Of a stretch of 64,000 nucleotides of DNA, positions 32,240 to 41,815 are shown piece after piece. The stretch is from Pedobacter sp. D749 (GTDB lineage: Bacteria > Bacteroidota > Bacteroidia > Sphingobacteriales > Sphingobacteriaceae), in contig NZ_CP079218.1 of the NCBI RefSeq assembly GCF_019317285.1, forward strand, positions 806,001 through 870,000, given 5' to 3'. The notes below the pieces were generated by a model that made no database searches, was not told the origin of the DNA, and worked only from the letters and a program-made list of their open reading frames with translations. Position 1 is the first letter of the stretch. Each line of letters begins with the position of its first letter. The position numbers were made by a program, and so were the translations under genes.

Positions 32240-33124
32240 ATGAACACGAATGACCTTAATTTATTTGAAGCCGTTGCGCATTATGGCAGTTTTACAAAGG
32301 CTGCTGAAGCCATGTTTACAGTTCAATCAAATGTAACTACCCGTATAAAAAATTTGGAAGAGGAGTTTGGCGCACTACTTTTTACCAGAAACAACCGCAA
32401 GGTCGAATTAACTCCGGAAGGCGAAAAACTTATTAGGTATACCAAGCAAATCAACCATATTTTGGATGAGGCAAAAAGGTCGATTGGTAAAAGTGACATC
32501 GTAAAGGGCCAGATTAAAATTGGATTTTTGGAAACGATGATGACCCTGAAAGGGCCTGAACTTGTTAATGAACTTGCCTCTAAATTCCCTTTTGTTGACC
32601 TGGATTTTAGATCCGCGATGAGAGCCAGCTTAATTAGTGATGTGTTGAATTATAAACTAGATGCTGCATTTATCCCTGCTCCACTTGACATTCCTGAGCT
32701 TGAACAAATTAAAATAAAGGACGAACAGGTTGTAATTGTTGCTCCGGCAGATTGTGAAAACCTGGATGTTTTACTTAAAAAAAATCCGCTTAAAACAATA
32801 GTTTTCGATCAGGGCTGCGTCTTTAGAGCTAAACTTGACTCTTGGCTTGTAAGTAAAGGTATTGCCGAATATCATAAAACAGTAATGAATTCCATTGAAG
32901 GCGTTGTAAATTTCATTGAATCCGGTATTGGATTTAGTGTTCTGCCAGAAGAAATCATAAGTACGTTTTATGGTAATAGAAATATAAAAACATTCCCTCT
33001 GCCAAAGGAGTTGGGTCTTATGACAACGATTTTGGTCTACAGAAAAGATGTTCCACTTTCCCCTGCTTTAAAAGCCTTTATCAGCATCAGTAGCGGAACA
33101 AAAAGTAACAATATCGACAAATAA
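32240..33124 (+). CDS. LysR-family transcription regulator
   Basis: 294 residues from the ATG at 32240 (MNTNDLNLFEAVAHYGS); a longer frame from 32201 adds 13 residues unlike the family. The N-terminal winged helix (about 1-60) has the LysR signature FTKAAEAMFTVQSNVTTRI and TRIKNLEEEFGALLFTR. The C-terminal part (about 90-290) is the substrate-binding fold, with IKIGFLETMMTL. It is divergent from the hydrolase, the usual arrangement for a LysR regulator and its target, which it probably activates in the presence of a small ligand. Confidence 0.9.
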   Translation: MNTNDLNLFEAVAHYGSFTKAAEAMFTVQSNVTTRIKNLEEEFGALLFTRNNRKVELTPEGEKLIRYTKQINHILDEAKRSIGKSDIVKGQIKIGFLETMMTLKGPELVNELASKFPFVDLDFRSAMRASLISDVLNYKLDAAFIPAPLDIPELEQIKIKDEQVVIVAPADCENLDVLLKKNPLKTIVFDQGCVFRAKLDSWLVSKGIAEYHKTVMNSIEGVVNFIESGIGFSVLPEEIISTFYGNRNIKTFPLPKELGLMTTILVYRKDVPLSPALKAFISISSGTKSNNIDK

Positions 33125-33269
33125 AGATTTCACATTCAAGTCTCAAACTGTTTCAAATAAAATACTTGATCTTATGGAAGCAGCGGAAAAACTTAAGCAA
33201 CATTTTTTGGCAAACACAACAATTACCCTCTGCTATGGTAAGCAGAAAGCATTTTCATAGCCAATTGGT

Positions 33270-35690
33270 TTATTTAATAGTAATGGGCAACGATGCAGAA
33301 GGTAAGCCATCGGCTGTTGCTGTTATTGTAACGGTACCCGGTTTATTTTTAGCGCCAATAATTGCCAGAGCCAAACCATTGAATGCTTTATGATGATCGG
33401 CTTTGAATGATTCGTGGCTGGTTTGGCTTCCATTATCAACACCCGCAAGGAAGCTGTCGGCTCCTGACAGTTTGAATTTGACATCATTATCTGCATTCGG
33501 CACCATTATGCCATTTTTATCTACAATTTTAACGGTAATAAAAGAAAGATCATGATCGTTTGAACGTATGGTGCTCCTGTCGGCACTTAATTCTATCCTG
33601 GCTGGCGCACCTGCAGTTTTAACCTCGGTAGTTTTCACCACTTTGCCATTTTTGCGCGATACGGCCTTTAAGGTTCCCGGCGCATAGTTTACTTTCCAGG
33701 CAATGTGCAGACTGTCTCCCTGTTTCGATTTTGTACCTAATGATTTGCCGTTTAAAAACAGTTCAACCTCATCAGCATTACTGTAATAGGCCCAAACATC
33801 AACAACTTTACCAGCTTCCCAGTTCCAGTGCGGTAATATGTGGAGCACTGTTTTATTGGTCCATTCGCCCTGATATAAATAATAAACGTCCTTAGGAAAG
33901 CCAGCCAGATCTACTATCCCGAAGTATGAACTGCGGGACGGCCACTGGTAAGGCCATGGTTCGCCTATATAATCAAACCCGGTCCATACGAACTGACCTG
34001 ATAGAAAAGCATGTTTTTTATATATTTTCAAGGTTTCCTCATGGGTATGACCCCAGGGTGCCGAAATATTATCATAAGCATTAACGGTATGATCAGCATT
34101 CATTTTCCAGCTTACCCTTTTGCCATTCACTACCCCGCCTCCCGGCCACCGTTTAATGGTATCGGGCGAAGTATTGTAAACACCACGGCTTTCCAGCGCC
34201 GAAGCAGTTTCCGTACCAATGAATTTTTTACCGGGGTAATCCTTCTGAAAATTGGCCAGTTTATCGTTATGGTAATTGTAACCTAAGAGGTCAACAGCGC
34301 CCGATTCGACAATTTTATTGCCCGGGCCGGGTTCGTTATTGCCTGTAGTGATTGGCCTTGTGGTATCCAGTTGATGAATGATACCGGCAAGCTCGCGGGC
34401 TATACGTGTCGCGCTGGTATCTCTTTGCTCGGGTATTTCATTTCCAATACTCCATATGATCACCGAAGGGTGGTTCCTGTCGCGCAATATCTGATCTGTC
34501 AGGTCGCGCTTGTGCCATTCCTTAAAGAAAAGATGAGCGTCAAACTGAGGCCTCTTATGAACCTGCCATACGTCAAATGCTTCGTCCATAATAATAAGGC
34601 CCATGCGGTCTGCAAGGTCTAAAAACTGTGGTGCGGGTGGGTTGTGTGAAGTGCGTATCGCATTTACGCCCATTTCCTTTAATATTTTAAACTGCCTCTC
34701 CAGCGCGTGCACATTAAATGCTGTGCCCAGCGCGCCCAGGTCATGGTGTTGGCAAACGCCGTTTATTTTCATGTAAACACCGTTAAGGCTGAAGCCTTTA
34801 TCGGCATCAAAATTGAAATAACGGATACCCAGCGGTGTTTCATACTGATCAACAACAACATTATCCACCAATATTTTGGTTTGTACTTTATACAGGAATG
34901 GTTTGTTAACCGACCATAATACCGGTTTATTAACACCGAAATTTTGGCTTATGGTAGTAACCGTATCCTTTAAACTAAGGCCAGTAAGGGTTTTGCTTGC
35001 TACTACTTTGCCGTTGGCATATATGCTGCTGACAACAGTGGCAAGTTGAGTATTGCCTGCCGCGTTTTTTATGCTAACGCTCAGGTTAACATCGGCATGA
35101 CTGGTGCTTACCTTTGGTGTGGTTACAAAAGTACCCCAATGGTTAATGGCAATTTTGTTGGTGCTTATCAGCCAAACATTGCGGTAAATGCCCGAACCAG
35201 AATACCAGCGGGAATTTGGTTGTAAAGAATTATCAGCCTTTACAGCTATCACATTTTTACCGCCATAATTTAAATAGGGCGTAAGTTCATATCTGAAACT
35301 GATATAACCGTTTGGTCTGTAACCTAAATGATGACCGTTTATCCATACATCGCTTTTTTGATAAACACCGTCAAAAGCAATATAGATCAATTTGCCTTTA
35401 TCCGTTTGCGGGATGGTAAAGGTTTTACGGTACCAGCCTATACCGCCTGGCAAAGCGCCACCTTCCACAGTGGCCGGGTTTTCTTTTTTAAATTCGCCTT
35501 CTATGCTCCAGTCATGAGGTAAATTTAATTTTCGCCAGCTGGCATCATTAAAATCAACGTTTTGGCCGTTGGGTATGTCGCCCAGGTTAAACATCCAATT
35601 TTGGTCAAAATCCAAAACCGACCGCCCGCTTTGCGCATGCACAGCAGCTGATAAACTGATAAGGATAAACAAGTAAAATAATTTTTTCAT
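33270..35690 (-). CDS. Exported GH2 beta-galactosidase-like glycoside hydrolase
   Basis: 806 residues with an N-terminal signal peptide (cut near AVHAQS), so periplasmic. The order is sugar-binding jelly-roll, immunoglobulin-like domain and TIM barrel, then C-terminal immunoglobulin-like modules, a typical GH2 layout. The acid/base Glu is near 416 in IIWSIGNEIPEQ and the nucleophile Glu near 491 in FIGTETASAL. It would remove non-reducing beta-galactose or a related sugar. Its DNA looks slightly richer in G+C by eye than neighbouring genes, consistent with but not proof of transfer. No SusCD pair lies with it, so it may work on diffusible oligosaccharides. Confidence 0.9.
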   Translation of the reverse strand: MKKLFYLFILISLSAAVHAQSGRSVLDFDQNWMFNLGDIPNGQNVDFNDASWRKLNLPHDWSIEGEFKKENPATVEGGALPGGIGWYRKTFTIPQTDKGKLIYIAFDGVYQKSDVWINGHHLGYRPNGYISFRYELTPYLNYGGKNVIAVKADNSLQPNSRWYSGSGIYRNVWLISTNKIAINHWGTFVTTPKVSTSHADVNLSVSIKNAAGNTQLATVVSSIYANGKVVASKTLTGLSLKDTVTTISQNFGVNKPVLWSVNKPFLYKVQTKILVDNVVVDQYETPLGIRYFNFDADKGFSLNGVYMKINGVCQHHDLGALGTAFNVHALERQFKILKEMGVNAIRTSHNPPAPQFLDLADRMGLIIMDEAFDVWQVHKRPQFDAHLFFKEWHKRDLTDQILRDRNHPSVIIWSIGNEIPEQRDTSATRIARELAGIIHQLDTTRPITTGNNEPGPGNKIVESGAVDLLGYNYHNDKLANFQKDYPGKKFIGTETASALESRGVYNTSPDTIKRWPGGGVVNGKRVSWKMNADHTVNAYDNISAPWGHTHEETLKIYKKHAFLSGQFVWTGFDYIGEPWPYQWPSRSSYFGIVDLAGFPKDVYYLYQGEWTNKTVLHILPHWNWEAGKVVDVWAYYSNADEVELFLNGKSLGTKSKQGDSLHIAWKVNYAPGTLKAVSRKNGKVVKTTEVKTAGAPARIELSADRSTIRSNDHDLSFITVKIVDKNGIMVPNADNDVKFKLSGADSFLAGVDNGSQTSHESFKADHHKAFNGLALAIIGAKNKPGTVTITATADGLPSASLPITIK

Positions 35691-35967
35691 TTTGGTTAGA
35701 AATAATTATTAAATGTATCTATAACGTTTATTTATAGCAAGTGATTTAACGTAAATTATATGTTATATTGGATATTCCGGCTCTTCAGCAGATGTGGTTC
35801 GCATATATGATATTTATAAAAATGGATTTAACTTTTCGCATAACAATTAATTATCGCATTGTCCTAATTTATGTTCTATCGATAAACAAAGAAGTTGGAT
35901 ATTTTAAAGGTGAAAAATGACTTCTGAAGTAATGGCGAAACATGTTTTCAGTCATCACTTTATTTGT
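35691..35967. other. Gap without a visible gene
   Basis: About 280 A+T-rich bases between the beta-galactosidase and the cyclase. I see no consensus promoter, terminator or ORF in it that I would defend. It must hold the promoter of the beta-galactosidase. Confidence 0.5.
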
Positions 35968-37065
35968 CTATTTAATTCTTCTCGAAATGGAAAATAGCTC
36001 CGTTGATTTGCTTCTGCCTTTTAAAACGTTATCCCCAACTGATGTTATGATGTAATTGTTGGGAAACTGAATTATTTTTGCCAGATCTTCAGATAAAAGC
36101 AGATCAGTATTGAAATGGTTACAAAGTCCCTGGATCCTTGCTGAAGTATTGAGCACATCTCCCGTAAAAATAATTTCTTTTTTAAGCGATCCGATTTCCC
36201 CGGTAGTTACCATACCGTAATGCAATCCCGCTTTGAAGCTTGGCAAGCAACCATACCTGTTGTTGTACTTTTCAGTTTCCTTTTCTAAAACATGTTTCAT
36301 AGCAAAAAAGCACTCGATGCAATTATTGTTTTTTAACCCGTCTTTCAGCTTCCAGCATATAATCATTTCATCACCAGCATACTGATAAATCGTGCCGGCA
36401 TAGTCAATAACTGCACTTGAAAGGTCAAAGAAATATTCTCTTAACATTTCGAAGTATTGGACATGCCCCAGCTTTTCGGCTATTGTAGTTGATGACTTCA
36501 TATCCAGAAACATAAATATCCTTTCTTCCTGCACAGGTTGATGGTATGTTCCCAAAAAAAAATTACGCAGTGTACCCTGGCCCAAACTAGCGCTAAATTC
36601 AGCATAGAATTGGGTAATCAAAATTATTGCACCCATATAGATCATAATACCGATCATTGCGTAGTCAGTTAAAAAGGCCAAAGCTGGCGATGAAAGGATT
36701 TTGAAAGGATATCCTTTCTGTGTGTAAAGCACATTAATTAGCGTAATGACAGTAAGGAATGTGATTACAATGAACAGATAAATGACCGATTTAGATACAA
36801 TTTTCCTGGTGAAGCTTTTTTTGATGAACCACTTGCTAAAATAACCAATCTCCAGGATCCCGGTAAGTATCCCCATGAGCATTCCTGCAGTCGGGATTGC
36901 AATTATACTTCTTCCAAAATTATAGGGAACACCGGTAGCTGGATAAGCGTCTAAATGGCCCATAATACCTTTTTCCAGTACGCAATAAACAAGGCTAAAG
37001 ATAAACCACAATACGCCGAAAGGAATAACGCGTTCTATATTTCTTTTCGTTTTTGGTGACAGCAT
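35968..37065 (-). CDS. Membrane-bound class III adenylate cyclase
   Basis: 365 residues. Four to five predicted membrane helices (about 13-35, 48-70, 88-112 and 128-155) precede a cytoplasmic class III cyclase domain (about 178-350). The metal-binding Asp residues are in IFMFLDMKSSTT and YAGDEMIICW, and the transition-state region is FTGDVLNTSARIQ, with the conserved Asn and Arg. The motif LHYGMVTTGEIG is also typical. All catalytic positions look present, so it probably makes cAMP. The membrane part has no recognised sensor. No neighbouring cAMP receptor gene is visible. Confidence 0.86.
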   Translation of the reverse strand: MLSPKTKRNIERVIPFGVLWFIFSLVYCVLEKGIMGHLDAYPATGVPYNFGRSIIAIPTAGMLMGILTGILEIGYFSKWFIKKSFTRKIVSKSVIYLFIVITFLTVITLINVLYTQKGYPFKILSSPALAFLTDYAMIGIMIYMGAIILITQFYAEFSASLGQGTLRNFFLGTYHQPVQEERIFMFLDMKSSTTIAEKLGHVQYFEMLREYFFDLSSAVIDYAGTIYQYAGDEMIICWKLKDGLKNNNCIECFFAMKHVLEKETEKYNNRYGCLPSFKAGLHYGMVTTGEIGSLKKEIIFTGDVLNTSARIQGLCNHFNTDLLLSEDLAKIIQFPNNYIITSVGDNVLKGRSKSTELFSISRRIK

Positions 37066-37616
37066 AGACTAGAATTTTATTTAAGCTCCATCTAAAAAGA
37101 CCTTCCCGGCTTTTATTATAAGTTTAATATACTGGTGGCCAGTTCAAGGTACTGAAATATATTAAATATTTTCAGTTGGCCGATATCCCTTAAGATATTG
37201 TTTATTTCTTGACTTTTGACAAAACTGGTGTCGGTAATCTAGCTATTTTCATATTTTAGATATTCTGCGGGCAAATTAGAAATCCATTAGTGAGGATAAA
37301 AGGTTAAGACAATCCTTTTAAAAGAAGTTTCATACCTGCCAATGAAGTAAAATAGGCATTATGGAATACACCATTAAAATAAGGGATGTCAGAAAGTTCA
37401 AAGTTACAGGCTATTACAAAAGCCGAAGATAAGAAGTTAATCAGGCAGATCGTTTTCATCGTTTCGAATTAGTTTTTAGTGTTTAACATCAGTGTTAGCA
37501 TTGCATCAAGGCAGATGCATTTGGGTATGTATTAATTGACTTGTAATCATTAAATTTGATAAGGCAAACATAACCTGCTTGCGGATCCCGGAATTGTAAG
37601 AAAACGAAATGAAGTA
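37066..37616. other. 551-bp gap with a small ORF and a candidate promoter element
   Basis: No established family gene is seen. The leftward small ORF at 37304-37459 is listed separately. A -7-like TAAATTTG (37551-37558) lies 58 bases before the AraC gene but lacks a good -33 TTTG at the usual spacing. The interval also contains a TATTAAATATT-like A+T-rich stretch and short inverted words with no clear structure. Confidence 0.45.
37304..37459 (-). CDS. Small putative protein, 51 residues
   Basis: An ATG at 37459 opens MKTICLINFLSSAFVIACNF, then LSDIPYFNGVFHNAYFTSL and a C-terminus GMKLLLKGLS. The beginning resembles a signal peptide with a possible lipobox Cys (VIAC). I do not recognise a family, and the codon pattern alone is not decisive. 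It could be a real small exported protein or the remnant of a larger gene. It lies in a long gap between the cyclase and the AraC regulator. Confidence 0.3.
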   Translation of the reverse strand: MKTICLINFLSSAFVIACNFELSDIPYFNGVFHNAYFTSLAGMKLLLKGLS

Positions 37617-38477
37617 ATGGAAGAAACGGACATAAATGAAGCATTATTTTTCGTAGAGCCACCTTTAGAAGATGTAATTACTAGCTTCTATCACATGCTG
37701 GTTGCCCCAGGCGGAACACCTATTACCAGGCATGTTTGTCCGAATTTGGAAATGATGTTGGTATTTAACTTTGGTGTACCTGTACGCATTTCCTTTCACA
37801 ATAATCTTCTGGATACTGAAGTGATCAGTCGTAGCGCTGTAATCGGTCCGCTCCGACAGATGCTGAACTATGAACTGCTGCCCGGTGCAGATGCTCTGGT
37901 TGTTAATTTTAAGTTCAATGGTTTTCAGCGCTTGTTTGGCATGCCTTTAACGGGACTGACTGGCGAGGAACTGAAAGGTGCAGAGATTTTAAAGGATGAT
38001 GGTCTTTTTGATCGCCTTTGGGAAGAATTAGCAGCCCTGCCTACAACAGAGCAAAAAGTGGGTTTACTTAAGCAGTCAGCCGTAGGTTTGTTAAAGGAAA
38101 ACGATCAGGTACTGCAGACGATAATCAGTAACCTTGCCCAGTTTTTCGACCCCTGTGTTGATCCGGTAAAGGCTATAGCGGCTGATACCCGTCTTTCAGA
38201 AAGAAGTATTCAGCTGAAATTTCAAAAGCATACCGGCTATTCTGTTAAAGAGTTGCTGCGCTTTTTACGTTTTAAAGAAGTTATTGCGTATATCCTTGCC
38301 CGGAGCAATCAGAAGATAGCAATTTTTGACCTGATCACCAGGCACGATTACCATGACCAGAGTCACCTGATCAAAGACTTTAAGTATTTCTTAGGTCTTG
38401 CACCTCAACAGTTTATTAAAAACTTAAACAATGGAAGTTTCTGTGTAGTGAGTGATACCTATCCATCCCAGCCATAA
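37617..38477 (+). CDS. AraC-family transcription regulator
   Basis: 286 residues. The N-terminal half (about 1-170) is a beta-rich sensing region of the type found with DUF6597-like domains. The C-terminal helix-turn-helix region (about 180-275) has DTRLSERSIQLKFQKHTGYSVKELLRFLRF and the second helix motif HDYHDQSHLIKDFKYFLGLAPQQF, the AraC signature. It is followed in the same direction by the oxidoreductase gene, which it may control, but the 178-bp gap contains a separate promoter-like element. Confidence 0.87.
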   Translation: MEETDINEALFFVEPPLEDVITSFYHMLVAPGGTPITRHVCPNLEMMLVFNFGVPVRISFHNNLLDTEVISRSAVIGPLRQMLNYELLPGADALVVNFKFNGFQRLFGMPLTGLTGEELKGAEILKDDGLFDRLWEELAALPTTEQKVGLLKQSAVGLLKENDQVLQTIISNLAQFFDPCVDPVKAIAADTRLSERSIQLKFQKHTGYSVKELLRFLRFKEVIAYILARSNQKIAIFDLITRHDYHDQSHLIKDFKYFLGLAPQQFIKNLNNGSFCVVSDTYPSQP

Positions 38478-38616
38478 TATAATTATTCCAGCAGTGTATT
38501 ACTTAGTTAGATTGAGGATGATCAGCCTGATCTGAAATAGCTACCTGAGGATATTTAATATAAGAAAATTGAGCAGCCATTTCGTTTTCTTACAATTTCC
38601 CCGCGGTCTGTTCCTA

Positions 38617-38624
38617 TACATTTG
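38617..38624 (+). promoter_or_regulatory. -7 promoter element before the oxidoreductase
   Basis: TACATTTG matches the TAnnTTTG -7 consensus and lies 31 bases before the ATG. A -33 TTTG is not seen at the usual spacing, which would fit a promoter needing an activator such as the upstream AraC protein. Confidence 0.45.
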
Positions 38625-38655
38625 TACTGTTCATTCAAATTAAACAGAGGCAAAT

Positions 38656-39756
38656 ATGGAATCACTTACAAAAAATGGAAACAGTATTCAGGATAATACT
38701 GAAAATCATCAAAACACTAAACATTTAGGACAAACCAGCTTCAATACGACAGAAGTAATTATGCCAGGCATCATTGAGCCGGACGGATTATTAGTTAGAA
38801 GCCGTGTACTAGATAGCCCTGCTGCCGGGCAGGTAATGGTAAAAATGGAAGCCAGCGGCATAGCTTTTGCCGAGCAGTCCATGCGCCGTGGCAGGTATTA
38901 TGAGCAGCCCAAGTTTCCTTTCGTTCCGGGCTATGATCTTGTTGGTAGGGTGGTTGCAACAGGGCCAGGCGTTGACCCAGCTTTAATGGGTAAACGCGTA
39001 GCTGCCATGACAAAGATTGGGGGCTGGGCAAGCTATGTGCTGCTTTCGGCCAGCGATTTGCTACCTGTTCCTGAAGCTATTGATCCGCTCGAAGCTGAAA
39101 CACTAATTGTTAATGGCATCACTGCCTGGCAAATGCTGCACCTAAAAGCCCAGATCAAGCGTGGACAAACGATCCTGGTTCACGGTGCCAATGGTGGAGT
39201 TGGAACAATTCTGACACAACTGGCCCTTTATGCCGGTGTTAAGGTAATTGGAACTGCTTCACCTCGTCACCATGAAACATTGCGGGCACAAGGCGTGCTG
39301 CCGGTAGATTATAACGATATTGATTTAGCGGGGAGTGTGCTTAAACTTTCACCCGGTGGAGTAGATTCGGTTTTTGACCATTTGGGCGGAGCGAGTTTTG
39401 CCAGGTCTTTTGGCCTGCTTGCTAAAGGTGGTGTACTTGTTTGTTATGCCATTGCCTCGGCATTGAATGACAAGGGTAATGTTTTGATCCCGTTTTTAAA
39501 AGTATTGATACAGTTAGGTTGGTGGAACATCATGCCTAATGGTCGCAAAGCCTATTTCTACAATATCTGGGATGGAAAAGGCAGCGAAGCTTTCCAGGAA
39601 CAACTCAGGGAAACTTTTACGGAGCTCACCACTTTGCTCGCCAGTGGAGCGCTTAAACCGCAAATTGCTGCCCGGTTTCCCCTAGCTCAAATTACAGCGG
39701 CCATGAAATTGGCGGAATCACGGACGGCTTATGGCAAGGTTGTGCTTGTACCCTGA
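38656..39756 (+). CDS. Medium-chain oxidoreductase (quinone-oxidoreductase type)
   Basis: 366 residues. The N-terminal GroES-like domain has EASGIAFAEQSMRRGRY and FVPGYDLVGRVVATG, and the NAD(P)H site is HGANGGVGTILTQLALYAG (near 176-194), followed by VFDHLGGASFARSF. No structural or catalytic zinc ligands are evident, which points to the quinone-oxidoreductase branch of the medium-chain family. It probably reduces quinones or conjugated carbonyls with NADPH. An ATG at 38761 is a possible shorter start, but it would remove the first strands of the domain, so 38656 is preferred. Downstream of an AraC regulator. Confidence 0.88.
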   Translation: MESLTKNGNSIQDNTENHQNTKHLGQTSFNTTEVIMPGIIEPDGLLVRSRVLDSPAAGQVMVKMEASGIAFAEQSMRRGRYYEQPKFPFVPGYDLVGRVVATGPGVDPALMGKRVAAMTKIGGWASYVLLSASDLLPVPEAIDPLEAETLIVNGITAWQMLHLKAQIKRGQTILVHGANGGVGTILTQLALYAGVKVIGTASPRHHETLRAQGVLPVDYNDIDLAGSVLKLSPGGVDSVFDHLGGASFARSFGLLAKGGVLVCYAIASALNDKGNVLIPFLKVLIQLGWWNIMPNGRKAYFYNIWDGKGSEAFQEQLRETFTELTTLLASGALKPQIAARFPLAQITAAMKLAESRTAYGKVVLVP

Positions 39757-40144
39757 ATTAAGGAGTTGTATTGTTAATATTAATGTGGTATTCGACTCCG
39801 CTACCATAGGCAGAATCACTAGCACGACCGTCATTCCCGCGCAGGCGGGAATCTTAAAGCACTTGCATTACGATTCCCAATCTAGTTGGGAATGACGATC
39901 TCGCGCAGCCTGCCATTTGCCAAAAAGATCTGTCTTTAATATTGATTTATGAATTAATTATCCTTCAGGATGACAATCTATATTTATGATTTAGCCTCAC
40001 TGCGGTCGAAAAGACGATTTATCTTCAACTGTCATTTCTACTCCTTTGTTTTGTGAAAAAACGGACCAATCAGATTCAGCTACAATTAAACCTGTTTTGG
40101 TCACATTCTACTGATTATTACAAGGAGATTTGTATAAATGCAAA
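39757..40144. other. Intergenic gap with dispersed repeat elements
   Basis: About 500 bases between convergent genes hold no credible gene. It contains the CGTCAT-ended element (39829-39897), a partial second copy of similar words near 39,980-40,060, and the terminator at 40,145. Nothing else is apparent. Confidence 0.5.
39829..39897. repeat. CGTCATTCCC-ended repeat with inner hairpins
   Basis: A 69-bp element bounded by CGTCATTCCC and GGGAATGACG. It includes CCCGCGCAGGCGGG and ATTCCCAA/TTGGGAAT hairpins. It shares its terminal bases with the elements at 10,995 and 15,612. Confidence 0.65.
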
Positions 40145-40173
40145 AGTCTGCCCGGCTAAATGCCAGGCAGACT
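40145..40173 (-). terminator. Terminator of the fructan locus
   Basis: AGTCTGCC (40145-40152) and GGCAGACT (40166-40173) form an eight-pair stem, extended by GGC/GCC inside after one mismatch. Leftward, T-rich sequence follows. It lies about 90 bases after the last GH32 gene and may work in both directions. Confidence 0.78.
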
Positions 40174-40262
40174 CTTTCTTAAGGTATTAACCTTGCTGAT
40201 CGCAAAGCCGGATCACTCTCTTAGAAACTTAGTGACATTGTACTGTTTCATTTGTGGCCGAT

Positions 40263-41780
40263 TTAGTTAATGCGTGTAACCGTAGAAACCTTTACCATTG
40301 GAACATCAATTTTCTGCGGACTTTTTATTTGCAGTAAGGTGTTTTTTTGAATTGGAAAAAATACTTCAGTCATTGCAGTAAGTCCATTGTCTGCAAATAG
40401 CTCTACAGATGCTGCGTCAATGTATATCACTACCTTTTTGGTGGCCGCATTTGAAATTCTTGGCGAACTATATTTTTTTGCGAAATCTTTCTCGAAACTA
40501 CTATTTCCGGCATGACTGCGGTCAATAAAATAACCTTTATCCTGTTCGAAACCGATAATAAGCTTCTGGTTTTTTCCATCTCCAAGTTCAATGCTGAAGT
40601 CGCCCGGACTATTAACCTGCATCTCAATCTTAGTACCTTTCCCATCTTTTAAACCTGCTGAAAGATCTAACGAATTAATTCCAGTCAATTCTTTGCGTTC
40701 AAATACCACTTTCTCCAGCTTAGATACTTCATTAACAGGAGTAGAAGCAAGATAAATCTCTTGACCAACTTTTTTAAGGGTCAAATCGCGGGGTAGGGTG
40801 GTTGCGCCTCGCCAGGATCCGGTAGGTATGACATTGGCATAGTTCCAATTGTTCATCCATCCCATCAGCACTTTTCTTGTTCCGGTATTGGAAAAAGTAA
40901 CACCCGCATAATTGTCAGTGCCGTAATCCATCCATTTTTGCTTTTCAGCATCTGGTTTAAAAGTTTTTCCGTCAAAATCACCGGTAAAATACTGTGTGGC
41001 TGAACCACCATTAGGCCCGCCCGGATTGATGCTCACCAGGAGTACCCAATGTGTTTTGCCGTCAAGTTCGAGTGGAAATAAGTCAGGACATTCCCAAACG
41101 CCACCATGAGCACCCAGCTTTTCGCCAAACTCGCTTTCCTTGCTCCATTTCTTTAAATTAGGAGAGGAATAAAATGTGATCCGGTCTTTTGTGGCCAAGG
41201 TCATGATCCATTTTCCGGTAGCGGCATGCCACATTACTTTTGGATCTCTGAAATCCCAGATGCCGGGATTTGGAAGAACAGGATTTCCAGCGTACTTCGT
41301 CCAGGTTTTACCTTCATCAAGACTATAAGCGAGACTTTGATATTGGTGAAGCCCTGTCTTCTGATCTTCAATTTTCTTGTTGTGATGAGTAAAGATTGCG
41401 ACCATCGCATTTTTACCAAATCCCGCCGTATTATCCTTATCTATGACCGCGCTACCAGAGAATATCGTTCCAAGGCTGTCCGGATATAGCGCTATCGGCT
41501 GCTCTTCCCAGTGGATCATATCCTTACTTATTGCATGCGCCCAATGCATGGGCCCCCAAATAGTGGAATCGGGATTGTACTGAAAAAACAAATGGTATTT
41601 TCCATTCAAATAGACCATTCCATTTGGATCGTTCATCCAATGGGCTTTAGGCGTAAAATGGTATTTTGGGCGATAGGGTTCCGTATCTGCACTTTTTTGA
41701 TGCACCATCCTCGTCGACGTGCATCCATAAAAAAAAGATGCAATGAGTAAACCAAAGTATAAAATTCTTTTTATTTCCAT
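40263..41780 (-). CDS. GH32 fructan hydrolase lipoprotein
   Basis: 505 residues with a lipoprotein signal (FFYGC, Cys near 20), so anchored at a membrane. The catalytic five-bladed propeller has the nucleophile Asp in HWMNDPNGMVY (near 50), the RDP motif in WDFRDPKVMW (near 175) and the acid/base Glu in WECPDLFPL (near 228). These are the three canonical GH32 residues. FFQYNPDSTIWGPMHWAHA is also kept. A beta-sandwich domain follows from about 360. It should hydrolyse levan, inulin or fructo-oligosaccharides. It is the last gene of the leftward fructan operon. Confidence 0.93.
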   Translation of the reverse strand: MEIKRILYFGLLIASFFYGCTSTRMVHQKSADTEPYRPKYHFTPKAHWMNDPNGMVYLNGKYHLFFQYNPDSTIWGPMHWAHAISKDMIHWEEQPIALYPDSLGTIFSGSAVIDKDNTAGFGKNAMVAIFTHHNKKIEDQKTGLHQYQSLAYSLDEGKTWTKYAGNPVLPNPGIWDFRDPKVMWHAATGKWIMTLATKDRITFYSSPNLKKWSKESEFGEKLGAHGGVWECPDLFPLELDGKTHWVLLVSINPGGPNGGSATQYFTGDFDGKTFKPDAEKQKWMDYGTDNYAGVTFSNTGTRKVLMGWMNNWNYANVIPTGSWRGATTLPRDLTLKKVGQEIYLASTPVNEVSKLEKVVFERKELTGINSLDLSAGLKDGKGTKIEMQVNSPGDFSIELGDGKNQKLIIGFEQDKGYFIDRSHAGNSSFEKDFAKKYSSPRISNAATKKVVIYIDAASVELFADNGLTAMTEVFFPIQKNTLLQIKSPQKIDVPMVKVSTVTRIN

Positions 41781-41815
41781 TTCTGTAAGTTTAAAATATA
41801 ATTAATTATTAGTGC

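Noticed and set aside
33166-33269. Short + strand frame between the LysR gene and the beta-galactosidase end
   Set aside because: The frame overlaps the beta-galactosidase gene, has no family resemblance, and the alternative frame from 33174 gives only 28 residues.
33270-35690. Beta-galactosidase gene as a clear case of horizontal transfer
   Set aside because: It looks only slightly richer in G+C by eye than its neighbours. Without a proper composition analysis this is too weak.
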